Assembly: GCF_018397995.1 (NCBI RefSeq) | Contig: NZ_BBQH01000026.1 | Span: 1-64,000, forward strand | Direction of reading: 5' to 3' | DNA length: 64,000 nt | Source: Rhizomonospora bruguierae | GTDB taxonomy: Bacteria; Actinomycetota; Actinomycetes; Mycobacteriales; Micromonosporaceae | In this document: piece after piece, positions 8,964 to 17,257 of the stretch | Numbering within the stretch: the stretch's first letter is position 1 | How the letters are laid out: each line of letters opens with the position of its first letter | Notes under the pieces: model-generated | What the model saw: only the letters and a program-made list of their open reading frames with translations | Databases searched by the model: none | What the model was told of the DNA's origin: nothing | Position numbers and translations under genes: made by a program

Positions 8964-9691
8964 GTGGAACCGGCAGGCAAGACGCGACGCGGGCGGCCGA
9001 TCGCGGTGCGGCGGGGCCTTTCGACCCGGCCGCCGTGAACCTCGTCGATCCCGAGCTGTACGCCAGCGGCGACCCGTACCGGATCTGGGCGGTGTTGCGG
9101 CGGCACGCACCGGTCTACCGGCACCCGGCCACCGAGATGCCCGCCTTCTGGGCGGTCACCCGCTACGACGACGTCAAGGAGGTGTACCGGGATCACGAGA
9201 CGTACAGCTCAGCCCGGGGCATCCTGCTGCGCCCGGAGCGCGACGGACCGGACCCCGGAGGCGGCCGTACCCTTGCCCTCACCGACCCGCCGCGCCACCG
9301 CGAACTGCGCTCCCTCGTGGAGCGGTGGTTCGCCACCCGGGCCGTACGCGGGCTGGCGGACACCATGCGGCCGGCGGTGCGGGAGCACGAGATCGAGCCC
9401 GGCGACCGGGTCGTGCTCTGGATCCCGTCGGCCAACCGCGACGAACGGGTGTTCGACGAGCCCGATCGCTTCGACATCGGCCGGCGACCGAACCGGCATC
9501 TCGCCCTCGGCGCCGGCCGCCACTTCTGCCTCGGCTCCGTCCTGGCGCGCGCCGAACTGACGCTGCTGTTCACCGAGTTGCGCCGGCGGGCGGCGAGAAT
9601 CGAGCCGGCGGGCCCGCCGGTCCGGTTGCGTTCCATCGTGGTCAACGGACTGGAACGGCTCCCGGTCCGGCTCATCCCCGCCGCCCTGTGA
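8960..9691 (+). pseudogene. Cytochrome P450 with the central third deleted
   Basis: The open frame encodes 243 residues instead of about 400. The N-terminal part (NLVDPELYASGDPY, FWAVTRYDDVKEVYRDHETYS, LTDPPRHRELRSLVERWF) is normal. After TMRPAVRE the sequence jumps to HEIEPGDRVVLWIPSANRDE and the heme loop LGAGRHFCLG (ligand Cys190). The missing segment would hold helices E-K, including the I-helix AGxDT and the ExxR pair, so the protein cannot fold as a working P450. The deletion is in frame. In complete systems such a P450 beside an A-PCP pair hydroxylates the tethered amino acid; that former role is inferred. Confidence 0.85.
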
Positions 9692-9990
9692 CCGAACCGA
9701 TCCCGGCACCCCCAATCCTTCCGGGTGAATTCCCGAACCGGCGGCATGACCGCAAAAACGACGGGTAGCGCCATTATTCGACGCATTCAGAATTGTTTAC
9801 CGATCGGCCGTGACGGTGGGCAGTGTGGCGTATTCCGGTCCATGCTGCGGCCGTCAACCGGTGTGACACAAGGGATTCCTGCTCCGCAACGGTGGTCGGG
9901 CGCTCGGGTTACGAGCGGTTCGGACATATTTCTCGGACCGGTTCGTCGGGCGGGATTCCCGACGTTTCGGCGCGTTCTCTGCGGCCCCTT
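9692..9990. other. Intergenic, AT-richer than neighbours
   Basis: No gene was identified between the P450 remnant and the Pro-rich membrane protein gene. The stretch contains several A/T-rich patches (for example around 9770-9795 and 9925-9940) and the promoter of the following operon at its right end. No strong terminator hairpin is visible. Confidence 0.4.
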
Positions 9991-10008
9991 TAATACGCTC
10001 CCTGCGTG
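9991..10008 (+). promoter_or_regulatory. -10 element and leaderless start of the mat-like operon
   Basis: TAATAC at 9991-9996 is a good -10 hexamer whose predicted transcription start falls on or next to the GTG at 10006. No Shine-Dalgarno sequence precedes the GTG. The mRNA is therefore probably leaderless. No clear -35 is seen. Confidence 0.5.
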
Positions 10009-10686
10009 ACTCCCGACGAAGCCGACCCGGGCATCTCCGCGCGCCCGGCGACCCCCGGTCCCGACCGTGCCGGCGAACCCGAGCACGCCACGATCCCGGT
10101 CTTTGTCGACGCGACCGGGCGGCGCAAGCGCGTGGTGCAGGCGGGGGTCGGCGTCCTGGCCGCGGTGGGCCTGACCTATACCGGGCTCGTCGCCCTGAGC
10201 CTGACCCACGGGCAGGGCAGCCCCCTCATCGCCGATCTGGCCAACCCGGTGCGCACCGTGGCGCCCACGCCGGCGCCGACGCGCACCCCGGGGCCGAAGG
10301 CGATGCCGCCGGTTCCCGCGCCGCGGCCCGAGCGGCCGGCGACCCGTACGGGGGTGTGGAGCCAGACCCCGCACACCAAGTCACCCGCGCGGCCGGTGCG
10401 CCCGTCCACGCCCGCGCCGACCCAGCCGAAGCCGAGCCCGCCGACGCAGAGTCCCCGGCCCTCCACGACGCCGACGCCCGGCCCGACCCGGTCCACCTCA
10501 CCCACGCCCGTGCCGACCGCGCCGTCGAAGCGCCCGGCTCCGTCCGCGACGGACGGCAAGACTGATCCGCCGCCGACCACGGCCGGGGCGCGGGCCGAAG
10601 CCACCAAGACGTCCGGCGCCGGGAAGGCCGCCGGCGCCAAGAAGACCACCGCCGGGGCCACCACCGCAAAGGGATCCACTCGCTGA
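10006..10686 (+). CDS. Pro/Thr-rich single-pass membrane protein of the glycan operon
   Basis: A 226-residue protein. A short cytoplasmic N-terminus ends in a basic GRRKR stretch before one transmembrane helix (about residues 47-66). The external part is low-complexity: Pro/Thr/Ser/Arg repeats (residues 85-190) and a Lys/Ala/Thr-rich tail. The stop overlaps the ATG of the deacetylase/glycosyltransferase gene by one base, implying coupled translation. The extracellular stalk could act as a wall-spanning or scaffold element for polymer export; this is inferred from architecture and position. No enzyme motif is seen. Confidence 0.75.
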   Translation: MTPDEADPGISARPATPGPDRAGEPEHATIPVFVDATGRRKRVVQAGVGVLAAVGLTYTGLVALSLTHGQGSPLIADLANPVRTVAPTPAPTRTPGPKAMPPVPAPRPERPATRTGVWSQTPHTKSPARPVRPSTPAPTQPKPSPPTQSPRPSTTPTPGPTRSTSPTPVPTAPSKRPAPSATDGKTDPPPTTAGARAEATKTSGAGKAAGAKKTTAGATTAKGSTR

Positions 10687-12962
10687 TGAGCACCGCCATG
10701 CTGCCGGCGCCGCCCGGCCAGCCGGGCACGCCCCCGAAACTCCGCCGGCGCGTCCTGCCGCGCCCGCGGACCGTGGTCATCGCCCTGCTGCTGCTCGCGT
10801 TCGCCAGCCCGCTGGCGGTCGCCGCGTACACGAACTCGCAGCTGACCCCGGACATGGTGCACGAGGTCGGCGACCAGGACCGGGTGCCGGAGGCGGTCCA
10901 CGACGGGGGACCGATCATCAACGCGACGGGACAGCAGCCCCGGTCGTACCGGCTGCCGCCGAAGACAATCGCCCTCACCTTCGACGACGGACCGGACCCG
11001 TCGTGGACCCCGCGGGTGCTGGACGTGCTGCGCCGGCAGGGAGTCAAGGGCACCTTCTTCGTGATCGGGTCGCACGTCGTGCGTCACCCGGCGCTGGCCC
11101 GCGCCGTCGTGGCCGGCGGGCACGAACTCGGCCTGCACACGTTCACCCACCCCGACCTCAGCACGCTGCCGGCCTGGCGGCGACGGATGGAGTACTCGCA
11201 GACCCAGATGGCGATCGCCAACGCGGCCGGGGTGAAGGCGTCCCTGCTGCGGTTCCCGTACTCGTCCGAGGCGCAGGCGGTGGACAACGCGGACTGGCCG
11301 GTGCTGCGGCAGGCGGGCGGGCTCGGCTACCTCGTCGTGATGGAGGACACCGACAGCCAGGACTGGTCCCGGCCGGGCGTGGACGCGATCCTGCGCAACA
11401 TGACCCCGCCGGACGACCGTGGGGCGATCATCCTGATGCACGACGCCGGCGGTGACCGGTCGCAGACCGTGGCCGCGCTGGACCGGTTCATCCCGGCGAT
11501 GAAGGCCCGCGGGTATCGCTTCACGACGGTGACCGAGGGGCTGAACCTGGCGCTGTCGCCGGGCGGCGGGGCGACCGCGAGGCAGCCGGTCGCGGAGAAC
11601 CCGGCCGCGTCGCCGGCGGAGCGGCGGCGCGGCGCCTCGCTGGTCCAGGCGGTGCGGCTGGCCGACGCGACGATCCTCGTGCTCAAGGTGCTGTTCCTCG
11701 TGGTCGGGCTGCTGACGATCGCGCGTAGCCTGCTGCTGCTCGTGCTCGCCGGCCACCACGCCCGCCGCCGGCGGGCGCCGGACTGGTCCTGGGGGCCGCC
11801 GGTCACCGCGCCGGTGTCGGTGATCGTGCCGGCCTACAACGAGCACAAGGGCATCGCGCCGGCCGTCCGGTCGCTGGCCGGCGGCGACCATCCGGAGATC
11901 GAGGTGATCGTCGTCGACGACGGCTCCACCGACGGGACGGCGGAGATCGTCGAGGGACTCGACCTGCCGAACGTGCGCCTGCTGCGCCAGCACAACGGGG
12001 GCAAGGCCCACGCCCTCAACGCCGGACTGGCGGCGGCCCGGCACGACCTCATCGTGATGGTGGACGCGGACACCCAGGTCGCCGCCGACTCGATCCGCAC
12101 GCTGGTGCAGCCGATGGCGGACCCGGCGGTCGGCGCGGTCGCCGGCAACGTCAAGGTCGGCAACCGGCGTAGCCTCATCGCCCGGTTCCAGCACATCGAG
12201 TACGTGATCGGGTTCAACCTCGACCGCCGTCTCTACGAGGTGCTGCGGTGCATGCCGACCGTGCCCGGCGCGCTGGGCGCCTTCCGTCGCGGGGCGCTGG
12301 CCGGCGTCGGCGGGATGAGTGACGACACCCTGGCCGAGGACACCGACGTCACCATGGCGCTGGGGCGGGCCGGCTGGAAGGTCGTCTACGAGGAGCAGGC
12401 GTACGCCTGGACCGAGGCCCCGGTGGCCCTGGAGCAGTTGTGGCGGCAGCGGTACCGGTGGAGCTACGGCACCATGCAGGCGATGTGGAAGCACCGCCGG
12501 GCGCTGTGGGAACGCGGCGCCTCCGGGCGCTTCGGCCGCCGCGGGCTGCCGCTGCTGGCCGTCTACGGGGTACTGCTGCCGCTGCTCGGCCCGGTCATCG
12601 ACCTGATGGCGGTGTACGGGCTGCTGTTCTTCGGGTGGGGCCCGGCGGCCGGCGCCTGGCTGGCGATGCTCGCGGTGCAGTTGCTGACGGCGCTGGTCGC
12701 GTTCCGGCTCGACCGCGAGCCGCTGCGGCCGCTGCTCGTGATGCCGTTGCAGCAGTTCGCGTACCGCCAGGTGATGTACCTGGTGCTGGTGCAGTCGGCG
12801 CTGACCGCGCTGACCGGGGTCCGGCTGCGCTGGCAGAAGTTGCTGCGTACCGGCGATGCCACCCTGCCGCCCCAGCCGGGCCGGGACGCGGGCCGGGAGG
12901 TGCCCGCGAAGGTGGACGCCGAGGCGGGCTCCGGGGTGAGTCAGGAGGTGAGCCGAACATGA
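10686..12962 (+). CDS. Bifunctional polysaccharide deacetylase / GT2 synthase (MatB-like)
   Basis: A 758-residue membrane protein. An N-terminal helix (about 30-50) is followed by a NodB deacetylase domain (about 95-280) with TFDDGPD (Asp100, Asp101) and the metal-binding HTFTH (His151, His155). After another membrane helix comes a processive GT2 domain: VIVPAYNE, VVDDGSTDGT, DADTQV, EDTDV and the QRYRW motif, followed by C-terminal membrane helices. The same fusion occurs in Streptomyces MatB, which makes a poly-N-acetylglucosamine-like adhesive glycan. It is flanked by coupled genes for a Pro-rich membrane protein and an O-acyltransferase. The product is probably partly deacetylated GlcNAc polymer, inferred from homology. 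Confidence 0.87.
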   Translation: MSTAMLPAPPGQPGTPPKLRRRVLPRPRTVVIALLLLAFASPLAVAAYTNSQLTPDMVHEVGDQDRVPEAVHDGGPIINATGQQPRSYRLPPKTIALTFDDGPDPSWTPRVLDVLRRQGVKGTFFVIGSHVVRHPALARAVVAGGHELGLHTFTHPDLSTLPAWRRRMEYSQTQMAIANAAGVKASLLRFPYSSEAQAVDNADWPVLRQAGGLGYLVVMEDTDSQDWSRPGVDAILRNMTPPDDRGAIILMHDAGGDRSQTVAALDRFIPAMKARGYRFTTVTEGLNLALSPGGGATARQPVAENPAASPAERRRGASLVQAVRLADATILVLKVLFLVVGLLTIARSLLLLVLAGHHARRRRAPDWSWGPPVTAPVSVIVPAYNEHKGIAPAVRSLAGGDHPEIEVIVVDDGSTDGTAEIVEGLDLPNVRLLRQHNGGKAHALNAGLAAARHDLIVMVDADTQVAADSIRTLVQPMADPAVGAVAGNVKVGNRRSLIARFQHIEYVIGFNLDRRLYEVLRCMPTVPGALGAFRRGALAGVGGMSDDTLAEDTDVTMALGRAGWKVVYEEQAYAWTEAPVALEQLWRQRYRWSYGTMQAMWKHRRALWERGASGRFGRRGLPLLAVYGVLLPLLGPVIDLMAVYGLLFFGWGPAAGAWLAMLAVQLLTALVAFRLDREPLRPLLVMPLQQFAYRQVMYLVLVQSALTALTGVRLRWQKLLRTGDATLPPQPGRDAGREVPAKVDAEAGSGVSQEVSRT

Positions 12963-14134
12963 TCGACACCGTCGGGACGGGGAGCCGATCCGCCACGCGC
13001 GACCGTTACATCGACACGCTGCGCGCCCTGGCGCTCGGCCGAGTGATCATCTACCACATGTTCGGCGTGGCCTGGCTCAGCTTCGCCTTCCCCGCGATGG
13101 GCGTCATGTTCGCGCTGGGCGGCTCCCTGATGGCCGGCTCGCTCGACCGGTCGCCGGAGGATGCCGTCACGAACCGGATCCGGCGGCTGCTGCCGGCGCT
13201 GTGGGTGCTCGGCCTGCTGCTGGTCCCCGCGATGCTCTGGCACGGCTGGCGGGACCACCCGACCTGGCAGACCCTGCTGCTGTGGGTGGTCCCGGTGGTC
13301 CAGCCGCCGGGCAACGAGTGGGCGGCGCCGGTGACCGAGGTGCTGTGGTACGTGGTCGCCTACCTGTGGTTGGTGGTGCTCTCCGCCCCCCTCCGCTGGC
13401 TGTACCGCCGCGCCCCGCTGCGCACCACACTGCTGCCGCTGGGCGCTCTCGCGCTGCTCGGGGTGCTGCCGCCCGTCGCCCACGAATCGGTGCAGTCCAC
13501 ACTGGTCGACCTGGCGACCTTCGGCGCCTGCTGGATCGTCGGCTTCGCCCACCGGGACGGCAGCCTGCGGCGCCTGTCGCTGCCGCTGCTCGCCGTCCTC
13601 GCCGTGGCCTGCCTCGGCGGCGGTGCCGGGTGGGCGGTGACGCACCCCGGTGACGAGGGGCTGGACCTCAACGACATCCCGCTGGCCCAGGGCCTGTACT
13701 CGCTCGGCTTCGTGCTGCTGGTGATGCGGGCCGCGCCGGCGATGGCCTGGCTGGCCCGGGTGCGGGTGCTGGACCGGTTGGTGGGGCTGCTCAACGCCCG
13801 CGCCGTCACCGTGTACCTGTGGCACAACGTGGCGATCGCGGCCTGCTTCATGGTCGGGGACGACGCCTTCCAGGTGTGGCGCCTTGACAACTCCGCCGCC
13901 GGGGCGGCCTACCTGGCCGTCGCGCTGGCGCTCCTGTTGGTCCCGGTGCTGGCGCTCGGCTGGGTGGAGGACGTGGCCGCGCGGCGGCGACCGCGCCTGT
14001 GGCCCTGGAAGCCCCAGGCGGGCCGCGGGGCGGGTCCGGTGCCGGCGCGAACGCGGAGGCAGACCACCGCGGTGGACAAGGCGCTCGCGGCGCCGGCCGA
14101 GGGGGCGACGGGCGCTTCGGGCGTCGCCGGGTGA
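12959..14134 (+). CDS. Acyltransferase family 3 membrane protein
   Basis: A 391-residue integral membrane protein of the OafA/NodX-type acyltransferase 3 family (about ten helices). RYIDTLRALALGRVIIYH at the start contains the conserved Arg and His of the first helix. These enzymes usually O-acetylate surface sugars. The ATG overlaps the stop of the MatB-like gene (ATGA at 12959-12962), so it probably modifies the polymer made there. The C-terminal 40 residues are a basic, Ala/Arg-rich cytoplasmic tail. It ends 13 bp from the convergent glycosyltransferase gene. Confidence 0.85.
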   Translation: MIDTVGTGSRSATRDRYIDTLRALALGRVIIYHMFGVAWLSFAFPAMGVMFALGGSLMAGSLDRSPEDAVTNRIRRLLPALWVLGLLLVPAMLWHGWRDHPTWQTLLLWVVPVVQPPGNEWAAPVTEVLWYVVAYLWLVVLSAPLRWLYRRAPLRTTLLPLGALALLGVLPPVAHESVQSTLVDLATFGACWIVGFAHRDGSLRRLSLPLLAVLAVACLGGGAGWAVTHPGDEGLDLNDIPLAQGLYSLGFVLLVMRAAPAMAWLARVRVLDRLVGLLNARAVTVYLWHNVAIAACFMVGDDAFQVWRLDNSAAGAAYLAVALALLLVPVLALGWVEDVAARRRPRLWPWKPQAGRGAGPVPARTRRQTTAVDKALAAPAEGATGASGVAG

Positions 14135-14147
14135 GCCGGGGCCACGC

Positions 14148-15362
14148 TCAGCCGTCCGGCACCGGGACGGGTTCGGCCAGGGCGGGCGTGGATTCCAGCG
14201 GCAGGGCGGCGTAGCCGCGCCGGTACCGTTCGTCGGCCAGCACCCGCCGTACCGCCGCGTCCATCCGCTCCGCCAGCCGGTCGTCGAGGAACCGCTCCGG
14301 CTTGTCCTTGTCCACGCCGCCGGTCATCGGCAGCACGACCCCGATGCCCAACTGCTCGACCCGCGGCCCGATCAGCATCTGGTCGCCGAAGAACGGCACG
14401 ACCACCATCGGCACCCGGTACAGGATGGCCTCGTGCAGGCTGTTGCTGCCGCCGTGGGTGACGAACACGTCGGCCTCGCTGAGCACCCGCTGCTGGTCCA
14501 CCTTCGCCACCACGCGCCAGTTCGCCGGGTACCGCGGCAGCACGGGCCTGCCCTGCGTCGCGAAGACCACCGCGACCTCGGGTGCCGCCCACCGGCGGGC
14601 CAGCCCGGCCACGCACCGCCGGATTCCCCGCCGGGTCTCCTCCTGCGCGCACCACAGGTTGTCCATCACCTCGGTACCGAACGACAGGTAGACCAGGGCG
14701 GGGCCGGAGCGGTCCTGCCGCACCGGGTGCCCGTCGGACGGGTAGCCGGCGAACCGGTACCGGGCCGGGTGCCGGTTGGCCAGGAAGTCGGGCGGGGTCA
14801 CCGCCGGGTAGGACCACAGCAGGTTCAGATCGCCCGGCAGGAACAGGCTGTTGGAGATGAGTTCCACCTGATCCGGCCGCACCGCGACCCCGTACCGCCG
14901 CGCGATGGCGGCCAGCGCCGCACGATTGTCCGGGGTGGACACGCTGCGGGCCAGGTACCCGTGCTCCACCAACGGCCCCATCAGCCCCGGAACCGAGCAC
15001 CAGGACGGGATGCCGAGCACCCGTCCCACGAAGTAGCCCTCGATCGCGCAGAAGTCGTAGAGGATGAGGTCCGGCCGGAACGCCCGCGCCGCGGCCAGGC
15101 ACTCGTCTAGCACGTCGCGGACCCGGGCGAAGACCCGCCCGGCCGCGGTGTTGGTGAAGGCGGCGGCCGCCTCGGGGGCGATGACGGTGGCGCCGAGGTC
15201 ACCCAGATCGGGCGGGGTGTTGTTCCGGTCGACCAGCACGAACCGGAACTCGTACTCGGCGCGGTACTCACGCACCAGGCGCCGGAGGACGTTCAGGTGC
15301 CCCTCGTTCGGGATGGTGAAGACGAGTATCCGCCGGCCGCACCCCGGCACCGCTGACCGCAC
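14148..15362 (-). CDS. GT1 macrolide-type (MGT family) glycosyltransferase
   Basis: A 404-residue GT-B enzyme. The N-terminal domain begins ILVFTIPNEGHLNVLRRL, with the His typical of the acceptor-activating base. The C-terminal nucleotide-sugar domain contains VFVTHGGSNSLHEAILYRVPMVVVPFFGDQ, the MGT-type donor-binding signature. Such enzymes transfer glucose or related sugars from UDP-sugars to small lipophilic acceptors, including macrolides (OleD/OleI, Mgt), macrolactins or sterols. The GTG at 15362 gives 11 residues before the first strand; a start a few codons later is possible. It is transcribed away from the GH3 gene across a short gap. Confidence 0.85.
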   Translation of the reverse strand: MRSAVPGCGRRILVFTIPNEGHLNVLRRLVREYRAEYEFRFVLVDRNNTPPDLGDLGATVIAPEAAAAFTNTAAGRVFARVRDVLDECLAAARAFRPDLILYDFCAIEGYFVGRVLGIPSWCSVPGLMGPLVEHGYLARSVSTPDNRAALAAIARRYGVAVRPDQVELISNSLFLPGDLNLLWSYPAVTPPDFLANRHPARYRFAGYPSDGHPVRQDRSGPALVYLSFGTEVMDNLWCAQEETRRGIRRCVAGLARRWAAPEVAVVFATQGRPVLPRYPANWRVVAKVDQQRVLSEADVFVTHGGSNSLHEAILYRVPMVVVPFFGDQMLIGPRVEQLGIGVVLPMTGGVDKDKPERFLDDRLAERMDAAVRRVLADERYRRGYAALPLESTPALAEPVPVPDG

Positions 15363-15436
15363 CGCGTGACCACCCCCGGGCGCAATTGTCGGCCGGCGTG
15401 CTGGCCCGCCGCTGGCGGTTCCGGCGTTACGGTGCG

Positions 15437-17185
15437 GTGGTGGGCGGCCGGACCGGCGTGGCGCGGCGGGTGGGTGACCTGCTGTCGCGGATGACCCTGC
15501 CGGAGAAGGCCGGGCTGCTGTTCCACCCGATGATCGCGATGGGGCCGGGCGGCCGGATCGCCCCCGCCGACCCGGACTACGGGCTGCTCTGCGCGCGGGA
15601 GATGATCCAGCGCTGGCACCTGAACCACTTCAACCTCGTCAACGGCGGTTCGCCCGGTGAGCTGGCCGAGTGGCACAACCGCGTGCAGGATCTGGCATCC
15701 GGTTCCCGGCTCGGCATCCCGGTCACGCTGTCCACCGATCCGCGGCACGGGCGGTCGGCGAACCCGAACACGGCCGTGCTCGCCGGCCCGTTCTCGGTGT
15801 GGCCCGAACCGCTGGGGCTGGCCGCGGCCCGGGATCCCGCGCTGGTGTACCGGTTCGCCGACACGGTCCGGCGCGAGTACCTCGCGGTCGGGCTGCGGGT
15901 GGCGCTGCACCCGCAGGTGGACCTCGCCACCGAGCCCCGCTGGCCGCGGGTCGTCGGGACCTTCGGCGCCGACCCCGCCCTGGTCGGCGCCCTGGCCGGC
16001 CCGTACGTCCGGGGCCTGCAGACGGACGTCCTGGGCCCGGACAGCGTCGCGGCGATGAGCAAGCACTTCCCCGGTGGCGGGCCGCAGCGCGACGGCGAGG
16101 ACCCGCACTTCGCCCGGGGGCGGGAGCAGGTGTATCCGGGTGGCCGGTTCGACGACCACCTGCGCCCGTTCCGGGCGGCGATCGGGGCCGGCACGTCGCA
16201 GATCATGCCGTACTACGGGATGCCGGTCGGCACGCCGTACGAGCGGGTGGGCTTCGCCTTCAACGCGGGCGTCATCACCGGTCTGCTCCGCGGGGAACTG
16301 GGCTTCGACGGCATCGTCTGCACCGACTGGGGTGTGCTGACCGACGCGGCGTTCCACGGGGAGCCCCGGCCGGCGCGGGCCTGGGGCGTGGAGGGGCTGA
16401 CCCCGCTGGAGCGCGCCGGCCGGGCGCTGGCGGCGGGCTGCGACCAGTTCGGCGGCGAGGCGTGCCCGGAGCTGGTCGTCGACCTGGTGCGCGGCGGAGC
16501 GCTCGACGAGCGGCGGCTGGACGCCTCGGTGCGCCGGTTGCTGCGGGAGAAGGTGACGCTCGGGCTGTTCGACCGCCGGCACGTCGACCCCGCGGCCGCC
16601 GAACGAACCGTGGGCCGCGCCGACTTCCGCGCCGCCGGCCTGGCCGCGCAGCGGGCCTGCGTCACGCTGCTGCGCAACGCCGACGTTCGATCGGCCGCGC
16701 GGCTGCCGTTGCGGCCGGGGCTGAGGGTGTTCTCGACCGGCGTGTCCCGCGAGGTGCTCGCCCGGTACGCGGTCGTCGTCGACCGCCCCGGGGATGCGGA
16801 GGTGGCGCTGCTGCGCATTCAGGCGCCCTACGAGCGGCGCGGTGGGGAGGTCGAGTCGTACTTCCACTCCGGGTCGCTGGCCTACCCGGCCGGGGAGTTG
16901 GCATCCGTGCTCCGGATCGCCGACGCGGTGCCCTCCATCGTGGACGTCTATCTGGACCGGCCGGCGGTGCTGACCGGTCTGATCGCGCACGCCGCCGCGC
17001 TGCTGGTCACGTTCGGGGTGAGCGACGAGGCGCTGCTCGACGTGCTCACCGGTCGGGACGCCCCGCGCGGCCGGCTGCCCTTCGACCTGCCCCGGTCGAT
17101 GGCCGCCGTCGCGGCGGGCCGCCCCGACGTGCCGTTCGACGACCCCGACCCGCTGTTCGGCTACGGCCACGGGCTGGGCTACTGA
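15437..17185 (+). CDS. Glycoside hydrolase family 3 (beta-glucosidase type)
   Basis: About 582 residues. The N-terminal TIM barrel starts DLLSRMTLPEKAGLLF, followed by STDPRHGRS, the K-H pair in MSKHFPGGG, and the catalytic nucleophile Asp297 in VCTDWG. The C-terminal alpha/beta sandwich (about 390-580) ends in the family's FGYGHGLGY. No signal peptide is evident from any of the possible GTG/TTG starts. The start is uncertain; the GTG at 15437 is preferred because it fits the family N-terminus. It is divergent from an MGT-type glycosyltransferase, recalling the OleI/OleR glycosylation-deglycosylation pairs, but OleR is secreted and this one does not look so. Confidence 0.85.
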   Translation: MVGGRTGVARRVGDLLSRMTLPEKAGLLFHPMIAMGPGGRIAPADPDYGLLCAREMIQRWHLNHFNLVNGGSPGELAEWHNRVQDLASGSRLGIPVTLSTDPRHGRSANPNTAVLAGPFSVWPEPLGLAAARDPALVYRFADTVRREYLAVGLRVALHPQVDLATEPRWPRVVGTFGADPALVGALAGPYVRGLQTDVLGPDSVAAMSKHFPGGGPQRDGEDPHFARGREQVYPGGRFDDHLRPFRAAIGAGTSQIMPYYGMPVGTPYERVGFAFNAGVITGLLRGELGFDGIVCTDWGVLTDAAFHGEPRPARAWGVEGLTPLERAGRALAAGCDQFGGEACPELVVDLVRGGALDERRLDASVRRLLREKVTLGLFDRRHVDPAAAERTVGRADFRAAGLAAQRACVTLLRNADVRSAARLPLRPGLRVFSTGVSREVLARYAVVVDRPGDAEVALLRIQAPYERRGGEVESYFHSGSLAYPAGELASVLRIADAVPSIVDVYLDRPAVLTGLIAHAAALLVTFGVSDEALLDVLTGRDAPRGRLPFDLPRSMAAVAAGRPDVPFDDPDPLFGYGHGLGY

Positions 17186-17257
17186 CTGAAGGTGGCCCGT
17201 GCCGGGAAGGGGGTACCCGGCCCGCGACCGCGGCCCGCCCGGGGAAAGGAGTCCGCC

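Noticed and set aside
6238-9691. A functional NRPS cluster
   Set aside because: The carrier protein lacks its Ser motif, the adenylation gene is frameshifted and the P450 lacks its centre; there is no condensation or transport gene.
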